Assembly (NCBI RefSeq): GCF_000276665.1
Contig: NW_004955501.1
Location: 5,725,723 to 5,789,722 of the forward strand
Length of the DNA stretch: 64,000 bases
Source of the DNA: Chinchilla lanigera
Taxonomy: Eukaryota > Chordata > Mammalia > Rodentia > Chinchillidae
Direction of reading: 5' to 3'
The notes under the pieces were generated by a model. It searched no databases, was not told the origin of the DNA, and worked only from the letters and a program-made list of their open reading frames with translations. Positions 53,961 to 64,000 of the stretch are shown here, piece after piece (position 1 is the first letter of the stretch; every line of letters begins with the position of its first letter). The position numbers and the translations under genes were made by a program.

Positions 53961-55926
53961 CTATTGTCAAAGCTAGACTGGCAGCAGCACACCAAAGCAA
54001 CAGAATGTGGCCTGAGTTTCTTCAGTCATCGTTAAGCAATCATATTTCGGATTTTGCAATTCCCTTCTGAGTGCTTCTGAAATATTTTCCTCTTGACCTA
54101 GAAATAAGAAGCTATAATAGGTTTCCTGCTGAATTAAGTCCCCCAAAAAGAACTATTTGGTAAATTTAGTTACTTAACAATGTCGGTATTCCATTTTCAT
54201 TAAGAAACATTGAACAAACAGAAAACACCAAGTTTCACCTTGCCTGCTGCTTCTGTGGATGGAACTTATTCCAGCTTTGGGTTATAAGATAATCACTGGA
54301 CTGGCTTTCAGTTACTGGACTCACATATCATGCCCTCTAACACTCATCCTTTCCACCTGCAAAGGTACTCTGAGGTACCCCCGAGCTTACTCACCTCTTA
54401 AATGGGCTCAGAATAGAAAGTCTACACCAACTCATTTATATAATTTGCAAAGTCATTGGTCCAAGTTTTAAAAAACAGTAGACACATAATCGAATAAAAT
54501 GGAAAAACTAGCTGCCAGTACTGGTACTGCAGTTTAGTCAATGAGAATCTCATTAGAATGCTCTAATGTTCTATAGGAGAATACAATGGGAAAGAAAAAA
54601 TATGCATTTGCTAAACTGGGCTCACTGAGTTAAATATAATGATTGTACTTTAAAACTCTTTCATCGAAAATCTTACTTCCTGATTAATTTTCGGAAAGAG
54701 TCTCAGAAAGTTTTAGACTCCCTATTCCTTTACTATGTCTATGATAGAGACTTCTGTGTGGATGAAACATGTTGTCACTAAATTAATAGCCTTGGGTTGG
54801 GTCCATTCTTATTGATAGCTATTAGAACTATACGCTATCCTAACAACAGTCTATCTAACTTCAAGTAAATCTAGATAATAACAAGCTGTCCACGCAGCTT
54901 ACAAGAAAGTAGTTATTCCACAAAGGTCAGCGGATGAGTTACATTCCTCATGCCCTGCAGTAGTTAACAAGAGTATAGACAGCATGTTGATCACTGTAAA
55001 TGCTAGAATGTTGTTTTTTCATTCATCATTTCAACTACTTAATTTGCATGACAAAGTACTGGCTTAAAATGCAGCAGTGAGTTTCTCTTCTGATTTAAAA
55101 ACTGTATGTATCTCTGATAGTCTTGAGCAGTGCTTTTTTTTTATGGCTTTGTTTACTTTATTCTAAAATGAAATGACAATTCATTCTTCATAAGTGAGCC
55201 AAAGAGTATTTACAGCAAATAGTGTCTTCCTTTGAAGTAAAGTGGTTTGGGGATGTATGTTTGTATTTATTTATTTTTATACATAAAAATATATTTGTAT
55301 ATATTTATACTTATATACTTTTTCTTCCTAAGTAGCAAGTGAAAATATTTCCAAAAGTTTTGCCAACTTTCCATTAGAAAGACTTGTAAAGCAGATCTAC
55401 TCCATAAGCAAATGACAAGCAAACTCTCTAAAAGTTATTTTTACCATTTGAAAACATTATATTTTTATATGCCACAGTTTGATGACTTCCTTCCCATTAT
55501 ATTAAAAAAGTAATCAATTCATTGTTTTAGAACAAGAAACCATGTTAGCTCTTGGAGTAATGAATTTTATTGTTAAAAAAATACAAACTCTGAAGTGGAC
55601 TGTTTTTAGCTTTGAGTTAGCTGTACTTTGAATTCACATGCTAACTTTTTTTATGTCATGTGGAGGTATGAAAGAACTCCAGAGTAGAAAGCAAGGGATT
55701 CTAGGTTCTGTTTGAGCACAAGCATTAGTATTTAGGAAATAATTAGTTTTTGAGATAATATTGAAACTCTTTGGGCCTCAGTTCTCACAATTATAAAAGG
55801 AGACAAGATAGTCTTCCGGTCTTACAAAGCTGCAATGAATCTGTGATTTCATAACCCAAAGGAAATAACTTATTATAGGATGGTTTACATTCATAATGAA
55901 TACTTGCAAATTCCGGTTCTAACTAC
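53961..55926. other. About 2 kb repeat-poor stretch
   Basis: No gene seen. A weak forward MIR may lie at 55,735-55,850 (GGGCCTCAGTTCTCACAATTA). A TA-rich tract occurs at 55,256-55,320. Confidence 0.4.
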
Positions 55927-56325
55927 TGTCTTGGTTACTTTTCTCTCATTGCTGGGACAAAATACCCAATGCCCAAAATGAAGGAAGGAAAGGTTTATTT
56001 AGCTTACAGTTTGTGGAGGTTTCAGTCCATGCTTGGCTGGCTCCGAGGCAGAAGGTAGCAAACCAACAAGAGCAAAGAGGGGAATGGCAGCCAAACAGCA
56101 AAGCAGCCAGAGCAAAAAGGAGGAATGGGGGCAAGCAGCTTCTTTCCCTGCCTTACTTTGTAAACAGGCTACCCCCACCTGAGGGGTGTGTAGCTCTCAC
56201 ATAATCTCCATGCCCTCCTCTTCCACAGGCTCAGGATGTATACAAAGTAAGTATCTGGTTTTCTGCTGAGTCACTTGGCCAAACCTCTAGACTCCCCAAG
56301 TTGGCACAATGTATCAACCATAACA
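55927..56325 (-). mobile_element. Complete MaLR-type solo LTR with TSD
   Basis: Runs from TGTCTTGGTTAC to CAACCATAACA, so on its own strand it starts TGTTATGGTTG and ends AACCAAGACA (TG...CA termini). Flanking ACTAC at 55,922-55,926 and 56,326-56,330 is a perfect 5-bp duplication, as expected for ERVL/MaLR integration. Reference copy for the family seen at 29,710, 34,938 and 49,098. Confidence 0.93.
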
Positions 56326-56525
56326 ACTACCATAAGGAATAGTTGCTTCTGATAGGATTTCAGGAAGCGTATTTCCCTCTGATGTTTTGTAACAGAGTCT
56401 TTAGAGTGCATCTTCTTCATTAACTCACACTGTCTTTCTCCCTTAATTTTTCCAGGGTATTACATGTATTGGCAATTGAATCTGTTTTTAATGCTATATC
56501 TTTTCTCTTTGAGAATTGTTTTCTT

Positions 56526-56628
56526 TTTATTTTATTTTTTTGGGTTTTTTTCCTGGTACCAGGAATCGAACTCATGACCATGCAGTTGCCAGGCAGACGC
56601 TGTGTTGTTGAGCTAAATCCCCAGTCCA
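56526..56628 (-). mobile_element. ID SINE with 14-bp target duplication
   Basis: T-rich tail, CCTGGTACCAGGAATCGAAC, GCAGTTGCCAGGCAGACG, TTGAGCTAAATCCCCAGTCC. Perfect duplication AGAATTGTTTTCTT at 56,512-56,525 and 56,629-56,642. Confidence 0.97.
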
Positions 56629-56642
56629 AGAATTGTTTTCTT

Positions 56643-57285
56643 AACTGTAATAAATTTACTTTTACCATAAAAGTGAAATAATACATGCATTTTTACTACA
56701 TTTTTATTTCCTACAATATGTAAGAGGAAAGAAAAGGGGTCTCTACCTCCCACACAATAATGTACACTAAAATAGCTTATAGACATAATACTTTGCATTT
56801 AATTATACTGACTATGATCCAGGACTCTTGTACATTTTTAATATTTCTCTGTATTTTATACATCAGGAAATAGGCAGCAGATATGCATAGGACCAACTCA
56901 TACATACACAGTAATCACTCATCAGGTCAAAGATGGAAATCCTTATTCTGCCTCCTACTGAATGACTTTATGGTTAGCTCACTATTTCTTCCATCACCCA
57001 TTCCTGAAATTTTCCTAGTATATGTTTCTAAATACCCTTAAAGTACTAACTTTTGACTAGAATCACTAACAACACCAAAAATCATAGGCAAAAGCTTAAG
57101 AATAATATGGGCATAACATGAAACATGTGACTAATATCCTTAATAAATAAATTTCTGGAACAAATTCAAAAGAAATAAAGGTAGGACTTCTATAGATTAA
57201 TAATGGAAAAGTGAGCACAGCATATGAGGTGGTTATTCACAGATGAGGAAAACAAGTCTAATAAATCAATTTTTTAAACTCAACC
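56643..57285. other. Unassigned spacer
   Basis: AT-rich, no recognised gene or repeat. Confidence 0.4.
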
Positions 57286-57474
57286 TGGGGGGCCAGGGTT
57301 ATAGCTCAGCAGCCTAAGCGCCTGCCTGACAAACACAAGGTCCTGAGTTTGACTCCCAGTACCAAAAAAGAAAACAAACAAACAAATAAAATTCAAGGTG
57401 GGGATATAGTTCAGCAGCACAAGCTCCTCTTGGTAAGCACAATATCCTGAGTTTGATTCCCAGTATCAAAAATA
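57286..57474 (+). mobile_element. Two ID SINEs head to tail
   Basis: First unit 57,286-57,392: GGTTATAGCTCAGCAGCC, AAGCGCCTGCCTGAC, GAGTTTGACTCCC, CAAA-rich tail. The second unit follows directly at 57,393-57,474: GGGGATATAGTTCAGCAGCAC, AAGCTCCTCTTGG, GAGTTTGATTCCC, A-rich end. Either a dimeric retroposon or an insertion into the first tail. Confidence 0.92.
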
Positions 57475-57499
57475 ATTAATTAAAATTTAAAATCATTAA

Positions 57500-57840
57500 T
57501 AATAAAAGAAATACAAACTGATGCTAAAATAAATACCTTTTTAACATGTCAAAGAAGACGAATTTTAAAGAAGGATATGAGACAAGATGAGATGCCATTA
57601 TCATGTGCTGCTGGAGGAAATTTATTTATTTATTTATTTGTTTGTTTATTTATTTATTGGCACTGGAGATTGAATCCAGCCCCTCATATATACCAAGCAC
57701 ACACTCTATCACGCCGTACCCCCAGTCCAAGCTAGCAGGAATTTAAATACTGAATTCTTTCATGAAAAGCATTTTGGGATATAATGTGTATTAAGTCTTA
57801 AGTATTGCTTTGGCCACATTGCTTGGCCCAGTAATTAGTG
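57500..57840 (+). mobile_element. Old L1M fragment interrupted by a SINE
   Basis: Left part GAAATACAAACTGATGC ... GAGATGCCATTATCATG and right part AGCATTTTGGGATATAATG ... GGCCCAGTAATTAG look like one old L1 ORF2 tail. Between them (57,612-57,728) is a (TTTA)n tract and a reverse ID-like unit (TTGGCACTGGAGATTGAATCC, ACTCTATCACGCCGTACCC). Confidence 0.5.
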
Positions 57841-57894
57841 TTATAGGCAACTAAGTTAGATAAAAATATAGGCAATCAGATAGGGCTAGGCCCT

Positions 57895-58465
57895 TGAAGG
57901 AGCCAGTGCAGAAGATGAGATGCCTTGCAAATGTGGGGGAGACAGGCACCTCCAGTGTGTGCCAGACCTCAAGATAAAAGATGAAACAAATGCACCCGTA
58001 CACTTCCTAAGGATAAACATCAGAGATTGGTATTCTAAATAGGTATGGATAACCCTGAGAAAGCCAGGAAGAGCCACTAAGCCACCCCCTACAGGAAAAG
58101 CCCTTGTTCCGTATTCATGCCCGCTGGCTACATGACTCGCTTCCCCATTTGATCCCAATTTAATCAATTTTACCTGAGCAATTATACTTGTAATCTTACT
58201 GGTTGACCATAGTTTTATCCCATCTCATACCCACCTTGCGATTTTCCATTTTTCCCACCTTGGACTCACTTCACGTCATGGTTTTGCTCTATAAAAATCC
58301 CTAGAAAAGACAGACTCCTTGGGAACACACTTGAGACCCCTTCTGTCTATCTCTCTGACAAAAGCTTTTTTTCCCCTCAATAAATATATTCTGCTCTTAA
58401 TCTCCATTGTTCCTAAAATTCATTTTTTGATTTTAGAGAACATAAACTCACACCAGACATCCAGT
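57895..58465 (+). mobile_element. ERV-type solo LTR
   Basis: Looks like a U3-R-U5 unit: GC-moderate U3, TATA box GCTCTATAAAAATCCC at about 58,287, polyadenylation signal CTCAATAAATATATTC at about 58,377 and a T/C-rich U5. No gag, pol or env sequence is attached. Exact ends and subfamily are not determined. Confidence 0.6.
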
Positions 58466-58510
58466 GGGTTGGGTGTTTCTTTCCCCTATATCATTAGTAA
58501 CTCCCCTAGG

Positions 58511-58567
58511 AGGAGTGTTTTCGATTTCTAGGAGTGTTTTCGATTTCTAGGAGTGTTTTCGATTTCT
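58511..58567 (+). repeat. Minisatellite, 3 perfect 19-bp units
   Basis: AGGAGTGTTTTCGATTTCT repeated exactly three times (58,511, 58,530, 58,549), each with one CpG. Confidence 0.98.
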
Positions 58568-58599
58568 TTGCAAATATTTACAATGACAGAGGGGAGGGC

Positions 58600-59720
58600 C
58601 TAAATATCCAAAGATAAAGAAATCACTAAATAAAGTATGGTACATCAAGGCATAGAAAATCATACAGCCTCCAACATTACATATGCAGTGTTTTCAATGA
58701 TAGGTGAAAAGATTGATGAAATAGTGTTGGAGGTGGGAGCAAGTTAAAAAGATATATGCAATGTGCTCTCAGGTTAATATTAAAGTAGATCATACACCTA
58801 AACATAAACACTAAAGTCATAAATCTCCTCAAAGAAAAGACAGGAGAGTGCTTTTATAACATGAGGTGGGCAAAGATAAAGACTGTAGAAAGTGACAACC
58901 ATAAAAAAATTTGATAAGTCAGACTTCATCAAATTTAAAACTTGTGCTGCTCAACAGACTCAGTAAGAAAAAAAAATAGGCAATCCCCATACATACAGAA
59001 AATATCACAAATCGTAAGTCTGGCAAAGGACTTCCAGAACCTGTAGTGAATTACTGCAATAATGAATTACTACAACAGTAATAACAATGTAGTAATTACA
59101 ATGAATTACTACAATAGTCAATTGAAAATGGGCAAAGGCACAGTAGGCACTTCACAAAGGAAAATATACAAATGACAAATAAGCACATTAAAATTGTTCT
59201 GCATCATTAGTCATCAGGAAACCATAAGCTAAAATTCCAAAGAGGCATCACTGCACAGCCACAAGAATGGCTAAAGTATGCATGCGCTTGGACCCAGCAA
59301 TTTCACTCCCAGCAATTTCACTCAAGAGAAATCAGTTATGTCCACAAACAAAGATGGCACAAGGTTCACAGCAGTATCAGTCTCAAAAGCCAAAAATAGA
59401 GGTGGGCAACAATATGAGAATGAACAAATGATGATCTATTCATCCAATGGGATAGTACTCAGCTCTGAAAAGGAATGAACTACTTACCCACATGACAAAA
59501 TGGATAAGACTCTCAGATATGATACTGTATGAAAGAAACAAAAAAAGACAACATATTGAATTATTTTATTTGTATGAACTTTTAAAATACAAAACATTAA
59601 TATAGGGTAAAGAAAAAAATTAAAACTGATCCCCTCAGGGATGGAAGAAGAGGACAAGAGAGTATCAGGAAAAAGGCAAGAATTTTCTGGATAGATTAAA
59701 ATGTTCCATGGCATGCTAGT
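58600..59720 (+). mobile_element. Old L1M/HAL1-type 3' region
   Basis: Diverged LINE text: AGACTTCATCAAATTTAAAAC, GGCAAAGGACTTCCAGAACC, GGGCAAAGGCACAGTAGGCAC, CAATTTCACTCCCAGC, GGGATAGTACTCAGCTCTG and GACAAAATGGATAAGACTC. Contains a local AATGAATTACTACAA repeat at 59,047-59,122. Open frame 59,278-59,478 is part of it. Confidence 0.7.
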
Positions 59721-59761
59721 GTGTATGTGTAACTAGTGTGTAGTGTGTAGTGTGTAGCATA

Positions 59762-60130
59762 TGAAGGCTACATAAAAAAATACCACAGACCAGGTAGTTT
59801 AACCAGCAGAAATTCATTTTCCACAGCTTTAAGGGTGGGGAAGTCCAAGATGAAAGTCCTGGCCAGGCGGGTTGATTCTGAGGTCTCTTCTCTTAGCTTA
59901 GGGTCAGCTGCCATTGTGCTGTAGTCTGTGCAGGTGGGGTGGGGGTAGGGGAGAGAGCTGGTTCTCTCTGTCCTCTTAAGAGGACTCCAGCCCTATGAGA
60001 TTAAGTCTCCATCCTCCAGATCTCTCTTAACCTTTCTTTGTCTCCTTGTTGTCCTGTCTCTAAATCACATTGAGAGTTAGGGCTTTAACATATGAATGGG
60101 CGGGGAGGAAGAGCTGAGTCCATAGCAGCA
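59762..60130 (-). mobile_element. MLT/MST-type MaLR LTR
   Basis: Reverse LTR: AAATACCACAGACCAGGTAG, GGGTGGGGAAGTCCAAGATG, TCTTAAGAGGACTCCAGCCC and TAGGGCTTTAACATATGAATG. Preceded by a GTGTGTA-type simple repeat at 59,721-59,758. Confidence 0.75.
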
Positions 60131-60164
60131 TAGTTATATAAATAGATCTCTTTGTCAGCATTGG

Positions 60165-60315
60165 ATAGTTAGATGGTAGGAATTCACCAATGGTTGTTCT
60201 ATTGCATATTGTTGTCTTCAAATTAATTGTTCAGATTACCAGATATAGCATGCAGAATTGGTCAAAAAGAAAAAAAATTAGGCATTACCTCTTCCTTTCA
60301 ACAAACCACTAGTGT
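60165..60315 (-). mobile_element. L1 3' UTR fragment
   Basis: GATGGTAGGAATTCACCAATG, GTCTTCAAATTAATTGTTC, AGATTACCAGATATAGC and CCTTTCAACAAACCAC, without an A-tail on the left. Confidence 0.75.
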
Positions 60316-61474
60316 ATAGTTAAGATTTGTCTTTCAATGTTCATAAATTCCACCTTGAATTTTTTGTTAAAAAGAGTAATAAAATGAGAGTTGGAGAAGG
60401 GGTTGAGGAAGAAATGATACAGGAGAAATACAACTTCCAACATGCTAGATGTCAGATATGCAAGTTGTGTCCCCTGAATTGGAAGAATGTATTCCAAAGG
60501 ATAACAGAGAAGTTAAGAATAGGAACAAATTCTAAAGACATAGCTTCTGAGACACAGGAAAGGTCCCAAAGTGGATTGCCCCCAAGGCACTTTGTCAGGA
60601 GTAACTAATACAGCAAAGTCACAATGTGGGTATAACGTGAGTCAAACTACAAGCAACCTGTAGGATTAAAGTATAGCTGCTTAGCTAAGATTGATCCAGT
60701 ACAGAAGCAAGTCACAATGCAAGGGTACAAAGAAAGAGCAAGGGCATTTTGGGGAAGGGATGGGTCTGGATGTTCTGATCACACACCTGGGTGGTTGATG
60801 TCTAGCTGGACTTTACTGGACCAGGTGTTACCAATCAGAATACAAACTCAAGTTACCCTCTATCCCTCAGGGAGGCAGGTAGGTCTGGTCACTGCATCTT
60901 TATCTTGAGGCCTGGCCTTCAACGGATGTGCCTCCAGTCCCAGTTTTGGTGTGTTCTTATCTTTTGCACTGACTCTCTTGAAGGCCCATCCCTGTCTGAC
61001 TGTCTATTAATTTCTATCTAACTTATCTGCCTAAAATAGAAGGAATAAGAATTTGTTGAAAAAAATCATTAGAATATTGAGTAATTTGGAATTCAAATAA
61101 TATCTACATGGGGATTTATTATTCTACCTATTTTGTGTGTAAGTCATATTTGAAATTCTTATAATTTTTATAGTAATATAATAAATAATCTAATAAGTTT
61201 CGAAAATTGCATGTGTCAGTGGACAGTACTTTGTTTATAGAGATAAAAATTCTCTGTGACATTCTTCTGAGTTGAGCTTTGTTTTAGCAGGTTGTGTTGT
61301 GTGTCTTAGACAGGTCACCTTCTAGCCTTCATTTAACTCACCTAGCGAATGCATTTATTAAGTGCTCTCTAGGTAGAAAGTGCTAGGCACCATGATGGGT
61401 TTAGATCACATGGTCACCAAAGTTCTTTTGAGCATGCAAATTCTATAACCACATTTTTAGTTCATAAACGCTTT
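60316..61474. other. Unassigned, no gene seen
   Basis: No recognised gene. A reverse MIR/L2-like scrap at 61,345-61,410 (GCATTTATTAAGTGCTCTC, TGCTAGGCACCATGATGG) is possible. Frame 60,327-60,608 (93 codons) has no motif. Confidence 0.4.
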
Positions 61475-61516
61475 TCTGTCTCTGTCTCTGTCCCTGTCTG
61501 TGTGTGTGTGTGTGTG
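61475..61516 (+). repeat. (TCTG)n/(TG)n simple repeat
   Basis: TCTGTCTC units running into about nine TG units, at the edge of a SINE. Confidence 0.9.
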
Positions 61517-61524
61517 CATGCCTG

Positions 61525-61706
61525 CATGTTACTGGGGATTAAACCCAATACCTTCACACTGAGCTGCATTCTCAGCATTTATGTATTTATTTAGAGATAG
61601 GATCTTGCTAAGTTATTGAGTTGTTTAGGCTGAGCTTGAATTTGTATTCCTCCTACCTTAGCCTCACAGGGTACTGGAATTACAGGTGTGTGCTACTATG
61701 CCTGGC
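61525..61706 (-). mobile_element. B1-dID fused SINE
   Basis: ID part TACTGGGGATTAAACCC, CACTGAGCTGCATTCTCAGC, then ATTTATGTATTTATTTAG bridge, B1 part GATAGGATCTTGCTAAG, TTAGCCTCACAGGGTACTGG and GTGTGCTACTATGCCTGG. Confidence 0.85.
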
Positions 61707-62249
61707 TATTGTCATTACTTTTTGACCTTTGTATCTTGGATTTACTGTTCCTACTTGTGAGCATAAGATTCAACAGGCTAGGACAGTAATCATTGTTCAG
61801 CAGACTTGTTTTCTACTGAAGTCTTAGTTTAGTGAGATTTCTGGAAGATTAATATGTTAAAAAATAGATGAAATATGGGGAATTTTGTGAAAGGAAAGGG
61901 CTATATTTCAAGAAATAAAATAAAGTACTAATACAAATAAGCAAATATAACCAAATGGTTTTCAGCATGAAAATTCGATAGATTCTAAAGGTAGATTAAA
62001 CTCAAGTTTTAGTGACAGTGAAGATAGTTCACTGTAAAATATTCAGACTGGAGAATGATGTGAATAAAAGAATAGCAAGTACAGAAAACAGGTGAGAGCC
62101 ACATAAGAGTGAAGAGTTCAAACACACATTTATTCAAAGAGCCAGAAAAGGAAGGAATAGAAAGTAGGGCAAAAAACACTATTTGAAGAGGGATTAGCTA
62201 AGAATTTGCAAAACAAAGTGATCAGTGTAAAGTATCAAGCCTTGGGCTA
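61707..62249. other. Unassigned, possibly decayed LINE
   Basis: A-rich text leading into the HAL1/L1M segment; may be its upstream part but too diverged to call. Confidence 0.3.
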
Positions 62250-62900
62250 AAGAAAATCTAAAATCCCTCCCCCAAAAAGTATAGTCAAATTGCTGAAAGT
62301 GAGAGATAAAAAGAAAATCAAAAAGCAGCCAGAAGAAAAAAGAAGCATTATCTTCAAGGCCTCTGCCCAAAACTTACAGCTGACTATAATGCAGAAGTAA
62401 TGAAAGTTATGGAATTAACAGCAGGACATGTTTAAGATGCTAAGGAAAAAGCCTAGAATTCTACAGTCAGCAAAAATATCCTTCAGAAAAAGGGTGAAAT
62501 AAAAAGTCTTTATGACAAACAGAAATGGACCAGTAGACTCCTACTGAAAGATAACACGACTGCAAGTTTTCAGATAAATAAAAAGTACCCCAAATGGAAG
62601 CAGGGAAACCCAGCAAGGAATGATCAGCAACAGGAAGGTAGAGGAGACAGGAATCCGTATAAATATTGACCATCCAAAACTAATCTTTCATAGGATTTAA
62701 GGTAGGCATGGAGTTAAAATCCATGGCAATAAAAGTGAAAAAGCTGAAGGTAGGGTAAAAGAAATTTAAGTTTTCAATTCTTACATTATCTGAGAAGTGC
62801 TAAAAGTTTTAATTCATGACAAACTCTAGCAAGCCAAGGACATGCTGAAACCATTAAAGGTTTCTAACATAAATGTGTAGCAAATGAGCATGGAATGGTG
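62250..62900 (+). mobile_element. Old L1M/HAL1 ORF1 region
   Basis: TATAGTCAAATTGCTGAAAG, GAAAATCAAAAAGCAGCC, AGCCTAGAATTCTACAGTC, AGCAAAAATATCCTTCAG and GGGTGAAATAAAAAGTC match the ORF1 C-terminal coding region of old L1/HAL1, on the forward strand. No usable frame remains. Confidence 0.8.
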
Positions 62901-62994
62901 AAAGAAAGGTTAAATGAAGGCGAGATTCATAATTTTTCTTTTTTCCATTTTAAATGGAAGCAGAACTCCAGCATCTTTTGGTGTATTTAGATAG

Positions 62995-63038
62995 ACAGAG
63001 AGGGAGAGGGAGAGAGGGGGAGGGAGAGGGAGAGAGAG
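62995..63038 (+). repeat. (GGGAGA)n purine tract
   Basis: 44 bp of pure A/G with GGGAGAGGGAGA units, close to an AT palindrome. Confidence 0.95.
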
Positions 63039-63062
63039 TAGAAGTTAAAATTAAGTCACAAC

Positions 63063-63115
63063 TAAGATATATATATATGTATATATAATATATATATACA
63101 TATATATATATCTTA
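63063..63115. repeat. Perfect AT-rich palindrome, 25-bp arms
   Basis: Arms 63,063-63,087 (starts TAAGATATATATATATG) and 63,091-63,115 are exact reverse complements with a 3-base centre ATA. The TAAG/CTTA ends and a G/C pair inside show it is more than a plain (AT)n run. Confidence 0.97.
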
Positions 63116-63590
63116 TGTAACTATTTTATTTAAATCCATGAAGTTAGAAAAGAAAAATTACCCAGGATAGAAACTATATGATAGAGTTTGTTAATACATG
63201 GAAATTATTTCTAAGGAAAGAAAAGTAATTTCAAAAACATAGCTAGTGCTGGGGAAGCCAATTTGCTCTATGGGGCTGAAACATTCAGAACAACTTAATA
63301 CAGAGGTGAGAATGATACAAATTACTTTTTAGGAGATGAAGGGAAGCCACTTTTATTTCTTAAGGTGATGAGGATCTCATGTACTCAGAGGATGTTTGTT
63401 ATTAATTTGGGGAATAGCATTTGATAGATGTGCTTTTATCCTCTGAGGCCTCACTGTAGCAACATTCTACTAGAATTGAGAATTTTTATACTTTTAGTAA
63501 CTAAATCTTCATGTAGAGTTCATGGAGAGGTTTTTATTAGAATGTCATTACAGCAAAATCTCTAAAAGAAGCTGGGTTATGATCTGTGTG

Positions 63591-63621
<31 letters not shown>
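63591..63621 (+). repeat. (CA)n microsatellite
   Basis: 31 bp of CA with one T interruption near the left end. Confidence 0.95.
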
Positions 63622-63830
63622 TGGCATGAACTAGCTTATCACAGATGTATCACATACTGAAATTTCATGATAATAGATATTTATCTGATGAAGGGCCATG
63701 AATATATTTTGAGAAAGTGTTTTAACTAAATGGAAAATTTTTTCAACAATTTTACATATACCTCAAAATACAGTAAACCAACTGCAAACAACATAAGTTA
63801 TCATTTACTGACAATTAAATCATCATTATT

Positions 63831-63986
63831 GCCAGGTGTGGTGGTAATACAACCTATAATCCCTGCACTCAGGAGGCTGAGGCAGGAGGTTTGTTGTGAG
63901 TTTGAGACTAGCCTGGGCTACTAAATGAGCTCAAGCCCAGCCTGAACTGCATAGCAAGACCTTGTCTCAAAAAGACAGAAAAAAGG
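63831..63986 (+). mobile_element. B1 SINE with 11-bp target duplication
   Basis: GCCAGGTGTGGTGGTAATAC, CAGGAGGCTGAGGCAGGAGG, GAGACTAGCCTGGGC, then CAAGCCCAGCCTGAACTGC (the internal B1 duplication) and GACCTTGTCTCAAAA. Perfect duplication TCATCATTATT at 63,820-63,830 and 63,987-63,997. Good A and B box text, so a recent copy. Confidence 0.96.
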
Positions 63987-64000
63987 TCATCATTATTGTT

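Noticed and set aside
57895..58465. An intact endogenous retrovirus around the LTR
   Set aside because: No gag, pol or env text and no second LTR nearby; only a solo LTR can be supported.
1..64000. CRISPR arrays, bacterial operons or phage systems
   Set aside because: No regularly spaced repeats or prokaryotic genes; sequence is clearly mammalian with SINEs, LINEs and LTRs.

Overview
This is vertebrate nuclear DNA from a placental mammal, almost certainly a rodent outside the mouse/rat group. It carries tRNA-derived ID SINEs (Pol III A and B boxes, several with perfect target-site duplications), B1-type (7SL) SINEs, and fused B1-dID SINEs. It also carries rodent-like LINE-1 (L1), MaLR-type solo LTRs, and old mammalian relics (MIR, L2, MER5A, L1M/HAL1). 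The mix of ID and B1-dID fits squirrel-related or beaver/kangaroo-rat-type rodents; the species is not certain. I see no host protein-coding gene, tRNA, rRNA or CRISPR array. The longest meaningful open frames are pieces of dead L1 ORF1/ORF2, so the window is an intergenic or large-intron stretch.

Layout. 1-3.3 kb: reverse-strand L1 with ORF2 start, ORF1 and a short 5' UTR. 3.3-12.3 kb: sparse region with a MaLR-type LTR, an L1 ORF2 fragment and an L2 copy split by a small insertion. 12.3-13.9 kb: rearranged L1. 13.9-22.1 kb: mostly old relics (MIR, L1M, MER5A), a CpG-rich block at 20.2-20.6 kb and a clean ID insertion. 22.1-23.5 kb: an L1 5' UTR built on 90-bp monomers. 24.2-27.8 kb: B1, two facing L1s and a 100-N assembly gap. 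29-32.5 kb: SINEs and LTRs. 32.6-38.3 kb: nested L1 block with an ID and a MaLR LTR inside it. 39-43.5 kb: ID, LTRs and a composite L1-tailed retroelement (41,245-42,776). 43.5-49.4 kb: MIR, LTR, L1M, B1-dID and L2. 49.9-52.3 kb: a well-preserved L1 insertion plus an older L1. 53.4-64 kb: L1 5' fragment, a perfect solo LTR, IDs, an ERV-type LTR, HAL1/L1M relics, an AT palindrome and a fresh B1.

The most unusual object is the element at 41,245-42,776. It has a 14-bp target-site duplication and an A-tail (reverse strand), an L1 3' UTR at its 3' end, and an unrecognised GC-rich 5' part with a small open frame. It also contains an internal A-B-A'(inverted)-B rearrangement with 172-bp palindromic arms. 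It may be a chimeric retrocopy or a member of an SVA-like non-autonomous family.

The genes do not work together as a pathway. The window records successive retroposition, nesting and template-switch rearrangement.
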